A DNA stretch of 64,000 bases from Amorphoplanes friuliensis DSM 7358. GTDB lineage: Bacteria; Actinomycetota; Actinomycetes; Mycobacteriales; Micromonosporaceae. Within the stretch, counting starts at the first letter, position 1, and each line of letters opens with the position of its first letter. This document shows, one piece after another, positions 52,477 through 61,337 of the stretch. The notes beneath the pieces are model-generated. The model was not told where the DNA came from. It was given only the letters and a program-made list of their open reading frames with translations, and did no database searches. A program made the translations under genes and the position numbers. The stretch is from the NCBI RefSeq assembly GCF_000494755.1, contig NC_022657.1, positions 8,958,001 through 9,022,000 on the forward strand, given 5' to 3'.

Positions 52477-53988
52477 CTACTCGGGCCGGACCAACGGGAA
52501 CAGGATCGTTTCCCGAATGCCCAGACCCGTCAACGCCATGAGAAGCCGGTCGATTCCCATTCCCATGCCACCGGCCGGCGGCATTCCGTACTCCATCGCG
52601 CGGAGGAAATCCTCGTCGAGCTGCATCGCTTCCGCGTCGCCGCCGGCGGCCAGCAGCGACTGCGCCACCAGACGTTCGCGCTGCACGACGGGATCGACCA
52701 GCTCCGAGTAGGCGGTGGCCAGCTCGAAGCCCATGACGTAGAGGTCCCACTTCTCCGTCAGCCCCGGCGTCTCCCGGTGTGCGCGGGTCAGCGGGGTGGT
52801 CTCCTCCGGGTAGTCCCGCACGAAGGTGGGCGCCTGGAGCGTGTGCTGGACGAGGTGCTCGAAAAGCTCCTCCGCCAGCTTGCCCGGTCCCCACTTCGGG
52901 TCGACGCTCAGATCGACCTTTTCCGCGTACCGCTGGAGCTGTGCGAGATCGGTCTCGACGGTCACTTCTTCGCCGAGCGCCTCGGAGAGGGAACCGAACA
53001 GGGTGACAGATCGCCACTCACCGCTGAGATCCAACTCGGTGCCGTCGAAGTGGGTCACGATGTGTGATCCGGCCGTTGCGTTCGCGGCCTCCTGAATCCA
53101 CTCGCGCACCTGCCGCTGCATGATGTTGTAGTCCGCATACGCCTCGTACGCCTCGAGCATCGCGAACTCCGGCGAGTGCGTGGAATCCATGCCCTCATTG
53201 CGGAAGTTGCGGTTGATCTCGAAGACGCGTTCGATGCCGCCGACGACCGCCCGCTTCAAAAAGAGTTCCGGGGCGATACGCAGATAGAGATCTATGTCGA
53301 GTGCGTTGCTGTGCGTCACAAACGGCCGGGCAGTCGCGCCGCCGTGCAGCAACTGCAACATCGGCGTTTCCACTTCGAGATAATTGCGCTCGAACAGCGA
53401 CTCACGCAGGCTGCGTACCGTCGCGGAGCGGGCCCGGACCATGTCCCGGGCCTGCGGGCGGACGATCAGGTCGACATAACGCTGCCGGACCCGGGTCTCC
53501 TCGCCCAGGGGGCGGTGGGCGACCGGGAGCGGGCGCAGCGCCTTGGCCGTCATGGTCCAGGAGTCGGCGAGCACGGACAGCTCACCGCGGCGACTGGTGA
53601 TCACCTCGCCGGTGATGCCGACCAGGTCACCCAGGTCGACAACACGCTTCCACTGCTCCAGGGACTCGGCGCCGACCTTGTCCAGCGAGAGCATGGCCTG
53701 CAGCTCGGTCCCGTCGCCGTCCCGCAGCGTCGCGAAACAGAGCTTGCCGCCGTTGCGTACGAAGATCACCCGGCCGGTGACGCCGACCTTGTCACCCGAC
53801 GCCGTGTCGGTCTCCAGGTCAGCGTACTTCGAGCGGATCTCGGCGAGGGTCGCCGTGCGCTCGAAGCCGACGGGGTACGGCTCGATGCCCTCCGCCAGCA
53901 GCCGGTCCCGCTTCGACCGGCGGACCCGCATCTGTTCGGGAAGGTCCTCGGCGGGTTCGACGGGTACGGGGTTCTGCTGCTCGGTCAC
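52477..53988 (-). CDS. lysS: Lysyl-tRNA synthetase, class II
   Basis: 503 aa from GTG at 53988; an ATG at 54063 would add 25 non-conserved residues and overlap coaX by 17 bases. N-terminal OB domain (VGVTGRVIFVRNGGKLCFATLRDGDGTELQAML). Class II motifs: 1 (LRESLFERNYLEVETPML), 2 (FEINRNFRNEGMDSTHSPEFAMLEAY), 3 (GGMGMGIDRLLMALTGL). Charges tRNA-Lys. Cofactor genes lie directly upstream on the same strand. Confidence 0.95.
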   Translation of the reverse strand: MTEQQNPVPVEPAEDLPEQMRVRRSKRDRLLAEGIEPYPVGFERTATLAEIRSKYADLETDTASGDKVGVTGRVIFVRNGGKLCFATLRDGDGTELQAMLSLDKVGAESLEQWKRVVDLGDLVGITGEVITSRRGELSVLADSWTMTAKALRPLPVAHRPLGEETRVRQRYVDLIVRPQARDMVRARSATVRSLRESLFERNYLEVETPMLQLLHGGATARPFVTHSNALDIDLYLRIAPELFLKRAVVGGIERVFEINRNFRNEGMDSTHSPEFAMLEAYEAYADYNIMQRQVREWIQEAANATAGSHIVTHFDGTELDLSGEWRSVTLFGSLSEALGEEVTVETDLAQLQRYAEKVDLSVDPKWGPGKLAEELFEHLVQHTLQAPTFVRDYPEETTPLTRAHRETPGLTEKWDLYVMGFELATAYSELVDPVVQRERLVAQSLLAAGGDAEAMQLDEDFLRAMEYGMPPAGGMGMGIDRLLMALTGLGIRETILFPLVRPE

Positions 53989-54046
53989 GGCACGACTCTC
54001 TGTGGAGGACAAATTTCCAGGTTCCGAAAAGCCTACTAAGGCCGTC

Positions 54047-54826
54047 TCAGACGTTCCGCTCATATACCATCCGCAGCCCGATCAGCGTGATCATCGGCTC
54101 GTGGGCGGTGATCGTGCGGCACTCGTCCTTGACCAGCCAGGCCAGCCCGCCGGTGGCGATGACCGAGCGGACACCACCGCCCAGCTCGGCGGCCATCAGC
54201 TCGACGATGCGGTCGACCTGCCCGGCGACGCCGTAGTAGAGGCCGGACTGCAGGCACTCGACGGTGTTCTTGCCGATCACCGAGCGGGGTTTGGCCGGCT
54301 CGACCTTGCGCAGCTGAGCGGCCCGCGCGGCCAGCGCGTCGAAGGAGATCTCGATGCCGGGCGCGAACGCCCCACCGAGGAATTCACCCTTCGCGCTGAT
54401 GACGTCGAAGTTCGTGGTGGTGCCGAAATCGACCACGATCGAGGGCCCGCCGTAGAGGGCGTGCGCGGCGAGCGTGTTGACCACGCGGTCCGCGCCGACC
54501 TCCTTGGGGTTGTCGATGGCCAGCTGCACGCCGGTCTTCACCCCCGGCTCCACGATGACGTTGGGCAGGTCACCGTAGTAACGCGCCAGCATCGTGCGCA
54601 GCGAACGCAGCGCGGCCGGCACGGTCGAACAGGCCGCGACACCCGTGATCTCCACCGCGTCCCCGGCGAGCAGGCCCCGGAACATCAGACCGAGCTCGTC
54701 GGCGGTGGACCGGGCGTCGGTCTTGATCCGCCAACTGTGGACGATCTTGTCCCCGTCGAAGGTGGCCAGGACGGTGTTGGTGTTTCCGATGTCGATGCAG
54801 AGCAGCACGGAGAGGAGCCTAACCAT
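54047..54826 (-). CDS. coaX: Type III pantothenate kinase
   Basis: 259 aa from ATG (GGATGA upstream); GTG at 54808 is an alternative that starts at the conserved VLLCIDIGNTNTV. First step of CoA synthesis. ASKHA fold: phosphate-1 IDIGNTNT, phosphate-2 SIVVDFGTTTNFDVI, adenosine loop VIATGGLAW. KEVGADRVVN is the pantothenate-site signature. panC, the preceding pathway step, lies 4 kb away in the same direction. Confidence 0.94.
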   Translation of the reverse strand: MVRLLSVLLCIDIGNTNTVLATFDGDKIVHSWRIKTDARSTADELGLMFRGLLAGDAVEITGVAACSTVPAALRSLRTMLARYYGDLPNVIVEPGVKTGVQLAIDNPKEVGADRVVNTLAAHALYGGPSIVVDFGTTTNFDVISAKGEFLGGAFAPGIEISFDALAARAAQLRKVEPAKPRSVIGKNTVECLQSGLYYGVAGQVDRIVELMAAELGGGVRSVIATGGLAWLVKDECRTITAHEPMITLIGLRMVYERNV

Positions 54827-54901
54827 TCATCCGGTACGGGGCGTGGCCGTCCACAACCGCAACACCGTCGACCATGCCTCGCGGACGTTTGTTCCGCCGA
54901 G

Positions 54902-54927
54902 TGGGCCGCCCACCCTCGGGCGGCCCA
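54902..54927 (-). terminator. Hairpin after nadC
   Basis: Perfect 10-bp stem (TGGGCCGCCC / GGGCGGCCCA) with a six-base loop, four bases after the nadC stop on the minus strand. No T-run; may separate nadC from coaX-lysS transcription. Confidence 0.6.
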
Positions 54928-54930
54928 AGC

Positions 54931-55791
54931 TCACGTGGTGCGGGGGCGGAGGTCCATGGCGATGTCGAGGATCGGGGACGAGTGGGTCAGGCCGCCGACC
55001 GACAGGTAGTCGACGCCGGTCGCCGCGTAGTCCTTGACCGTCGCCAGCGTGAGATTGCCTGTGGCCTCCAGCTCGGCACGGTCACCGACGGCGGCCACCA
55101 CCTCGCGCAGCAGGTCAGGTGTCATGTTGTCGCACAGCAGGAAGTCCGCGCCCGCCTCCACGGCTTCCACCGCCTCGGCGACCGTCGTGACCTCGACCTG
55201 CACGGCCACATCCGGGAACGTCGAGCGCACCGCCCGGTAGGCAGCGGTGATGCTGCCCGCAGCGAGCTTGTGGTTGTCCTTGATCATGGCGACGTCGTAG
55301 AGGCCCATGCGCTTGTTGGTGCCACCACCGGCCCGCACCGCGTATTTCTCCAGCACGCGCAGGCCCGGTGTCGTCTTGCGGGTGTCCAGGACCGTGGCCT
55401 TGGTGCCGGCCAGTTCGTCGGCCCACCGGCGGGTGTGGGTGGCGACACCCGACATGCGGCAGAGCAGGTTGAGGGCCGTGCGCTCGGCCGTGAGCAGCGA
55501 CCGTGTCGGACCGGTGATCACCGCAAGGACGTCACCGCGGACGACCCGGGTGCCCTCCTCGACACGCTGATCGAACTCCGCGGTTCCACCCGAGGTGGCC
55601 GCGAAGACCTGGGCCGCGACCGGCAGACCGGCCACCACACCGGGCGCGCGGGCGACCAGCTCGGCCGTGTCGAACTGACCGGCGGGAATCGTCGCCTCGC
55701 TGGTCACGTCCCGCGGCGGATCACCGAGGTCCTCGGCCAGCGCCGTGTAGACGATCCGCTCGACCTCGGCCAGATCCAACCCGTCGGTCAT
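54931..55791 (-). CDS. nadC: Nicotinate-nucleotide pyrophosphorylase (quinolinate PRTase)
   Basis: 286 aa from ATG at 55791, overlapping the nadB stop (ATGA). Makes nicotinate mononucleotide from quinolinate and PRPP. Seen: LNLLCRMSGVATHTRRW, LDTRKTTPGLRVLEKYAVRAGGGTNKRMGLYD, IKDNH and the C-terminal VDYLSVGGLTHSSPILDIAMDL. Confidence 0.96.
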   Translation of the reverse strand: MTDGLDLAEVERIVYTALAEDLGDPPRDVTSEATIPAGQFDTAELVARAPGVVAGLPVAAQVFAATSGGTAEFDQRVEEGTRVVRGDVLAVITGPTRSLLTAERTALNLLCRMSGVATHTRRWADELAGTKATVLDTRKTTPGLRVLEKYAVRAGGGTNKRMGLYDVAMIKDNHKLAAGSITAAYRAVRSTFPDVAVQVEVTTVAEAVEAVEAGADFLLCDNMTPDLLREVVAAVGDRAELEATGNLTLATVKDYAATGVDYLSVGGLTHSSPILDIAMDLRPRTT

Positions 55792-57434
55792 GCCATCTCC
55801 TCGAAGGTCTGCGTCAGGTGTCCCGCGTTGTCGATCGCGTCCAGGAGGTGGCCGCGCCATTCGTCGAGGGCGTTGGGGTAGTCCTCGCGCCAGTGGCAGC
55901 CGCGGGTCTCGCGGCGTTCGGAGGCCGAGGCGACCAGTGCGCTCGCCACCGTGAGCAGGTTGGTCGCTTCCCACGAGGCGTTGTTCGGGCGGCCGTGCTG
56001 CTCACCGAGGCGGGACAGCTCCTTGGCCGTGGCCGCCAGTGAGTCGGCCGAGCGCAGCACACCGGCGCCTCGGGTCATCGAACGCTGCAGATCGGCACGG
56101 ACCGCCGGGGAGACCACCCAGCCCGGGCCGCCGGCCTGAGCCACCGGGTCCGCCTGCGGGGGCAGGTCGCGGGCGATGTCGTCGGCGATGCGCCGGGAGA
56201 AGACCAGGCCTTCCAGCAGCGAGTTGCTGGCCAGCCGGTTGGCGCCGTGCACGCCCGTGCAGGCGACCTCGCCGCAGGCGTACAGGCCGGGGATGGAGGT
56301 GCGGCCGGCGAGGTCGGTGCGGACGCCGCCCGAGGCGTAGTGGGCCGCCGGGGCGACCGGGATCAGCTCGGTCGCCGGGTCGACGCCCGCCGCGCGGGTC
56401 GACGCCACGATCGTCGGGAAGCGCTGCTCGAGGAACTCCTTGCCGAGGTGCCGCGCGTCCAGGTAAACGTGGTCGGCGCCGGTGGCCCGCAGCACGCGAT
56501 GGATGCCCTTGGCGACGACGTCACGGGGAGCCAGCTCGGCTAGCTCGTGCTGGCCGACCATGAAACGCTTGCCGGTCTCGTCGACCAGGTGGGCGCCTTC
56601 GCCGCGCAACGCCTCGGAGATCAGTGGCCGCTGCACCGACGTCACGCTCGCCGTCACGAACGACGTCGGGTGGAACTGCACGAACTCCACGTCGGTGACC
56701 TTCGCGCCGGCTCGCAGGGCGAGCGCGACGCCGTCGCCCGTGGAGACCGCCGGGTTGGTGGTGGAGGCGAAGATCTGACCCATGCCGCCCGTCGCGAGCA
56801 CCACCGCGCGGGCCAGGATCGAGCCGACACCGTCCTCGCTGCCCTCGCCGAGCACGTGCAGGGTGATGCCGCAGACCCGGCCGTCGGACGCACGCAGCAG
56901 GTCAAGGACCAGGGCGTGCTCGACCAGCCTGATCCACGGGTCGCGGTGCACCGCCGCGTGCAGCGCGCGCTGGACCTCGGCGCCGGTCGCGTCGCCGCCC
57001 GCGTGCACGATGCGGTCGGCGCGGTGGCCGCCCTCGCGGGTCAGCATCAGCGAACCGTCGTCGTTGCGGTCGAACTCCGCCCCGATGCGCATCAGTTCAC
57101 GGATCCGCGCGGGGCCCTCCTCGACCAGGACGCGTACGGCTGCGGGGTCGCAGAGGCCGACCCCCGCGATCTCGGTGTCGAACGCATGGGCCTCGGGGGT
57201 GTCGAGGGGGTCGAGCACGGCCGCGATGCCACCCTGCGCCCACCGGGTCGACCCGTCGTCGATGTTGACCTTGGTGACGACGGTGACGTGCAGACCGGAC
57301 TCGCGCAGGTAGAGGGCGGCGGTCAGGCCCGCGACGCCGGAGCCGACGACCAGCACATCGGTGGTCTCGGTCCAGCCGGGCTCGGCGGCGGCCAGACGGC
57401 GGGGAAGCGCCGGAAGGTCGGCAAGATGCGACAT
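55788..57434 (-). CDS. nadB: L-aspartate oxidase
   Basis: 548 aa from ATG at 57434. FAD loop VLVVGSGVAGLTAALYL, substrate region GSTRWAQGGIAAVL, catalytic Arg/His neighbourhood REGGHRADRIVHAGGDATG and SGGVRTDLAGRTSIPGLYACGEVACTGVHGANRLASNSLLEGLVF. Oxidises aspartate to iminoaspartate for NAD synthesis. nadA is not in the window. Confidence 0.96.
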   Translation of the reverse strand: MSHLADLPALPRRLAAAEPGWTETTDVLVVGSGVAGLTAALYLRESGLHVTVVTKVNIDDGSTRWAQGGIAAVLDPLDTPEAHAFDTEIAGVGLCDPAAVRVLVEEGPARIRELMRIGAEFDRNDDGSLMLTREGGHRADRIVHAGGDATGAEVQRALHAAVHRDPWIRLVEHALVLDLLRASDGRVCGITLHVLGEGSEDGVGSILARAVVLATGGMGQIFASTTNPAVSTGDGVALALRAGAKVTDVEFVQFHPTSFVTASVTSVQRPLISEALRGEGAHLVDETGKRFMVGQHELAELAPRDVVAKGIHRVLRATGADHVYLDARHLGKEFLEQRFPTIVASTRAAGVDPATELIPVAPAAHYASGGVRTDLAGRTSIPGLYACGEVACTGVHGANRLASNSLLEGLVFSRRIADDIARDLPPQADPVAQAGGPGWVVSPAVRADLQRSMTRGAGVLRSADSLAATAKELSRLGEQHGRPNNASWEATNLLTVASALVASASERRETRGCHWREDYPNALDEWRGHLLDAIDNAGHLTQTFEEMA

Positions 57435-57449
57435 GGGCTCAGTCAACCT

Positions 57450-57479
57450 CGCCCGGCCCGCGAAATCACGGCCGGGGCG
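57450..57479 (-). terminator. Hairpin between septum-formation gene and nadB
   Basis: CGCCCGGCC pairs with GGCCGGGGCG with one bulged G, loop of 11. Lies 17 bases after the upstream stop; may be a partial terminator or attenuator before nadB. Confidence 0.4.
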
Positions 57480-57496
57480 TGAAGAAGTGCCGGGCG

Positions 57497-58411
57497 TTAC
57501 TGGTACTGGACCGGCATGGCCGTGGGGCCCTTGCCCTTCAGCGAGGCCGTCAGCGTCGCCTGATCCAGCCACAGGTAACAGCGCACACCCCGATCGCCCA
57601 GCTCCCAGACGTCGTCGCCACCGGGCAGCGAGATCACACCGGCGCGGTACTGCAGGTCGGCGTCGTCGGGCACTTCGACGTACGACGCGATCAGGCTCCG
57701 GCAGCCGTCGTGGAACTTGTCCCAGTCCTTGGAGTTCTCCGGGTACGCCAGATCACCCGCATCCCAGACGCCGACGAACTCGGCGTTGTGCTTGGCCGCG
57801 CACGCCGTCGAGGGCATCGTGCCGATCTTGCCGTCCTGGTCGAGCAGCACGTTGTAGCAGGTCAGCAGCAGTGGGGACTTCGGCGCCTTGAGGGCGTTCT
57901 GGAGGCTGCCGACCCGCTGGACCAGCCCGCCGTCGTCCTCGACCGAGCTGCTGACCAGCGCCTCGCAGCGGTACCAGCGGGCACCACCGGTCCAGGCGGC
58001 CCGCGTCGGCTGGGTCACCCCGATCCAGAGCCGGCTGGTGCGCCACGGCGCTCCCACGTACACGGTGGTCTTCAGGTCGCAGATCCTGTACGCCGCGCGC
58101 GCACCCGCCGAGTCCGGTGCCGGTGGATCCGCGGCCTCGGCGGCCGGACTCGGATATTTGCCGACGTAGACCGTCTCGGTGCGGTGCTTGAGTTTGCAGT
58201 CGACCTCTTCGTACGTGGCCCGGGCCCCGAAGGTCGAGAAGTTGGCCAGGTGGCAGGTCTCCGCCACGGGCGTGAAGCCGGTCGGCGCCCCGATCGCGGC
58301 CCAGCCGTTGGTGAGGTTGCCGTCGACGCCGCCCGGATTGCCGCAGCCACCGAGCAAAACGGTCAGGGCAACTGCCAGCCCCAGAAGGGCCCGCCCGGCG
58401 AGGTGTCGCAT
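57497..58411 (-). CDS. Septum_form-domain lipoprotein
   Basis: 304 aa from ATG at 58411 with GGGAGG. Lipobox LLGGC (residues 19-23). The outer domain has eight or more Cys and the pattern seen in Septum_form proteins of actinobacteria: TCHLANF, VDCKLKHRTETVYVG, CYNVLLDQDG, MPSTACAAKHNAEFVGVW, HDGCRSLIASYV, VRCYLWLDQ. Placed between panC and nadB without metabolic link. Cell-envelope function unknown. Confidence 0.78.
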   Translation of the reverse strand: MRHLAGRALLGLAVALTVLLGGCGNPGGVDGNLTNGWAAIGAPTGFTPVAETCHLANFSTFGARATYEEVDCKLKHRTETVYVGKYPSPAAEAADPPAPDSAGARAAYRICDLKTTVYVGAPWRTSRLWIGVTQPTRAAWTGGARWYRCEALVSSSVEDDGGLVQRVGSLQNALKAPKSPLLLTCYNVLLDQDGKIGTMPSTACAAKHNAEFVGVWDAGDLAYPENSKDWDKFHDGCRSLIASYVEVPDDADLQYRAGVISLPGGDDVWELGDRGVRCYLWLDQATLTASLKGKGPTAMPVQYQ

Positions 58412-58452
58412 GGAACCGAGCCTCCCGAGCGTCAACCGTGTCCGTTTTGTCG

Positions 58453-58458
58453 ATCATA
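58453..58458 (-). promoter_or_regulatory. Probable -10 of the septum-formation gene
   Basis: TATGAT on the minus strand, inside a 7-bp inverted repeat TGTCGAT / ATCGACA (58448-58470). Leader of about 35 bases. The dyad could be an operator. Confidence 0.45.
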
Positions 58459-58517
58459 GGGCAATCGACACGGGCGACACGGCGGCTTCGGCAAGACCTT
58501 TCAGCACACTGACAGGC

Positions 58518-59351
58518 TCAGGCGGCCTCTCCGAGCAGGAGCGGAACGTTGTCGATCAGACGCGTGGTGCCGACCTTGGCGGCGACGAGCAGCCGCGCCG
58601 GGCCGTCCGCGGGCGCCGGCCCCAGCAGTGGGTCGGTGAGCGCCAGATAGTCCACCTGCACACCGGGCTCGTCGGCGAGGATCTTGCCGGCCGCCTCCAG
58701 CGCGCTCTCCGCGTCGCTCTGGGCCGCGCCCTCCCGCAGCGCCTGCGAGAGCGCGAGTGCCGCCTGCCGCTGCTCGGCCGAGAGGTAGCGGTTGCGGCTG
58801 GACAGCGCCAGGCCGTCGGCCTCCCGCACGGTCGGCACGCCGATGATCTCCGCGCCGATCTCCAGGTCACGCACCATCCGCCGGATCAGGGACAGCTGCT
58901 GGAAGTCCTTCTCGCCGAAGAACGCCAGGTCGGCCCGCGTGAGCAGGAGCAGCTTGGCGACCACGGTGAGCATCCCGGAGAAGTGCCCGGGCCGGCTGGC
59001 GCCCTCCAGGATCTCGCCCATCGGACCGGCGGCCAGCGTCACCAGCGGCGAACCACCGGGGTACATCTCGTCGCGGTCCGGCGCGAACACCAGGTCGACC
59101 TGCTCGGCACGGCAGGCCTCGACGTCGGCGTCGAGCGTGCGGGGGTACTTGTCGAAGTCCTCGTTCGGGCCGAACTGCAGCGGGTTCACGAAGATCGTGA
59201 CCAGCACGAAGTCGCCGCGCTCGCGGGCCTCGCGCATCAGCTGCCGGTGCCCCTCGTGCAGCGCACCCATGGTCATCACGACGGCCACGCGGCCGGTCGC
59301 GGCGGACCGGGCGGCAGCCAGCTCGGCGCGGGTGTGGACGAGCGCGGTCAT
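58518..59351 (-). CDS. panC: Pantothenate synthetase
   Basis: 277 aa. Joins pantoate and beta-alanine using ATP. Class I synthetase motifs HEGH (MGALHEGHRQLM) and SSRNRYLS in place of KMSKS; FVNPLQFGPNEDFDKYPRT and FFGEKDFQQL are typical. Four-base overlap with the upstream Rossmann gene. panD, next to panC in M. tuberculosis, is not present here. Confidence 0.96.
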   Translation of the reverse strand: MTALVHTRAELAAARSAATGRVAVVMTMGALHEGHRQLMREARERGDFVLVTIFVNPLQFGPNEDFDKYPRTLDADVEACRAEQVDLVFAPDRDEMYPGGSPLVTLAAGPMGEILEGASRPGHFSGMLTVVAKLLLLTRADLAFFGEKDFQQLSLIRRMVRDLEIGAEIIGVPTVREADGLALSSRNRYLSAEQRQAALALSQALREGAAQSDAESALEAAGKILADEPGVQVDYLALTDPLLGPAPADGPARLLVAAKVGTTRLIDNVPLLLGEAA

Positions 59352-60235
59352 GAGGGGCTCCCTACGGTCGCGTGGGCGAGAACGTCGAGCAGCAGCGCCG
59401 CATCCTGCGGCCGCAGCCTTCCTGCCGCGATGGCACGGTCGGCGGTGCGCCGGGCCAGAGCGAGATAAGCCGGTACGGACTCCGGCGCGAGGTGGTCCAG
59501 ATGTTTGCGTACCGTTCCGGCGTCACCGCGCGAGACCGGCCCGGTCAGGGCGGCGTCCCCGAGGAGCAGCGCGTTGTCCAGCGCCGCGTGCAGCAGCGGC
59601 GAGAGCACGGTCGCGGGGTCCTCGACACCGGCCGTCCGCAGCAGGTCGGCAGCCTCGTTGACCAGCGTGACCAGGTGGTTTGCGCCGTGCGCGAGGGCCG
59701 CGTGATAGAGCGGGCGAGCGTCCTCGGCGATCCACTCGGGGATGCCACCGAGATCCGTGACCAGGCGCGAGGCGAAGGCCCTGTCCCGCGCGGTGATGCC
59801 CCAGGCGATGCCCGGCAGCCGCTCGAGGTCGGCGTCCGCGCCGGTGAACGTCATGGCCGGGTGCAGGGCGATGCCGTCCCGGTCACCCAGAACGGCCAGA
59901 CCGTGCGCGCCCGAGGTGTGCGCGACGACCGTGCCGTCACGCAACGAGCCGGTGGCTGCCAGACCGGACACGACACCGGCCAGATGATCGTCGGGAACGG
60001 CGAGCAGCAGCAGATCGGTGGCGGCGCGGGCGACCTCGTCGGCGGGACGGATCTCGGCGTGCGGGAGAAGGCGCCGGGCGCGTTCGCGGGAGGCGGCGGA
60101 GACGGCTGCGGCGGCGACCACGTGATGTCCGGCGGCCTCGAGGGCGGCGCCGAGCACGGCACCCACCCGTCCCGCGCCGACCACACCGACGACCAGGGAA
60201 GAAGCACGCTTTCCGGCGCGCTGCACAGCGCTCAT
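59348..60235 (-). CDS. Rossmann-fold and DUF2520 protein (Rv3603c-like)
   Basis: 295 aa from ATG at 60235. N-terminal NAD(P) site VVGVVGAGRVGAVLGAALEAAGH, then TDLLLLAVPDDHLAGVV and a C-terminal DUF2520 helical domain (ARPLYHAALAHGANHLVTLVNEAADLLRTAGVEDP) as in 6-phosphogluconate-dehydrogenase-like enzymes. Coupled to panC by overlap, as in M. tuberculosis, which hints at a ketopantoate reductase-like role; this is inference. Confidence 0.87.
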   Translation of the reverse strand: MSAVQRAGKRASSLVVGVVGAGRVGAVLGAALEAAGHHVVAAAAVSAASRERARRLLPHAEIRPADEVARAATDLLLLAVPDDHLAGVVSGLAATGSLRDGTVVAHTSGAHGLAVLGDRDGIALHPAMTFTGADADLERLPGIAWGITARDRAFASRLVTDLGGIPEWIAEDARPLYHAALAHGANHLVTLVNEAADLLRTAGVEDPATVLSPLLHAALDNALLLGDAALTGPVSRGDAGTVRKHLDHLAPESVPAYLALARRTADRAIAAGRLRPQDAALLLDVLAHATVGSPS

Positions 60236-60333
60236 AGAAAGATCCAGTCCTCGCGAAAGGGGGTACCGGTCGATCGCAAGTATGCGCCGACGTAACACGC
60301 TCGTGACAAGAGCGTGTGAACAACTGCACGGCC

Positions 60334-60348
60334 TACATTGACAGCGTG
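60334..60348 (+). promoter_or_regulatory. Probable leaderless promoter of the MidA-like gene
   Basis: TACATT (60334-60339) ends six bases before GTG at 60346, which has no ribosome site. Suggests a leaderless mRNA. Confidence 0.45.
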
Positions 60349-61335
60349 ACAACGGTTGGCTGGCGGTCCGCGATGACCCGGGCGCTCTACGGTCCCGGCG
60401 GCTTCTTCACCCGGGCGGCCACGGGCCCGGCTGACCATTTCCGGACGAGCGTCCACGCATCGCCGCTCTTTGCCGGCGCGCTGCTGAGGCTGATCCAGGA
60501 GGTCGACGACGCGCTCGGCCACCCGGACCACCTCGACGTCGTCGACGTGGGTGCTGGTCGCGGCGAACTCCTGACCGCTCTCGATGCCCTGGTGAACGGC
60601 AGCGACCTCCGGGAACGGGTCCGGTTGGTGGGCGTCGAGCTCGCCGGACGACCGGACGGGCTGCCGAAGGAGATCGGCTGGCGCGCGGACATCCCGGACA
60701 GCGTGACCGGCGTGCTGCTGGCCACCGAGTGGCTGGACAACGTCCCGCTCGACCTGGCCGAGGTCGACGCGGACGGCCGGCTGCGCCAGGTGCTCGTCGA
60801 CCCTGACACCGGTCTGGAGACACTCGGGCGTGATCTCGACGCCGCCGACCGGTTCTGGGCGGCGCGCTGGTGGCCGGACGCCGGACTCGGGGACCGCATC
60901 GAGATCGGCTGGCCCCGGGACGCCGCCTGGGCCGAGGCCGTCAGCTCGGTGCGGCGCGGCTGCGCGCTGGCGATCGACTACGGGCATCTGCGCAGCTCAC
61001 GGCCTCCGCTCGGAACGCTAACCGGGTTCCGGGACGGGCGGCAGATCGAGCCGGTACCCGACGGGAGCTGCGATGTCACGGCTCATGTGGCGATCGATTC
61101 CGCGGCGGTTGCGGCCGGGACGGCGTACCGGATCATCGGGCAGCGGGAGGCCCTGCGCGGTCTGGGGGTCGACGGCGGGCGACCACCGCTGGCCCTGGCG
61201 AGCACGGACCCGGCCGGATATCTGCGCGCGCTGAGCGCCGCCGGCGCGGCCGCCGAGCTCACCGACCCGGCCGGGCTGGGCGGGCACTGGTGGCTGCTGC
61301 ACGAGGTGGGCATCGAGCTTCGTGGGAACATCTAG
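60346..61335 (+). CDS. NDUFAF7/MidA-type SAM-dependent methyltransferase
   Basis: 329 aa from GTG at 60346. SAM motif LDVVDVGAGRGELLTALDAL, post-motif VGVELAGRPDG, LLATEWLDNVPLDLAEVD (the family's ExLDxxP stretch) and ALAIDYGHLRSSRP. In animals and fungi NDUFAF7 symmetrically dimethylates one arginine of the NuoD-homologous subunit NDUFS2 during complex I assembly. Here the next gene, two bases away, encodes a NuoD homologue, so enzyme and likely substrate are paired. Substrate identity is inferred. Confidence 0.88.
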   Translation: MTTVGWRSAMTRALYGPGGFFTRAATGPADHFRTSVHASPLFAGALLRLIQEVDDALGHPDHLDVVDVGAGRGELLTALDALVNGSDLRERVRLVGVELAGRPDGLPKEIGWRADIPDSVTGVLLATEWLDNVPLDLAEVDADGRLRQVLVDPDTGLETLGRDLDAADRFWAARWWPDAGLGDRIEIGWPRDAAWAEAVSSVRRGCALAIDYGHLRSSRPPLGTLTGFRDGRQIEPVPDGSCDVTAHVAIDSAAVAAGTAYRIIGQREALRGLGVDGGRPPLALASTDPAGYLRALSAAGAAAELTDPAGLGGHWWLLHEVGIELRGNI

Positions 61336-61337
61336 CC

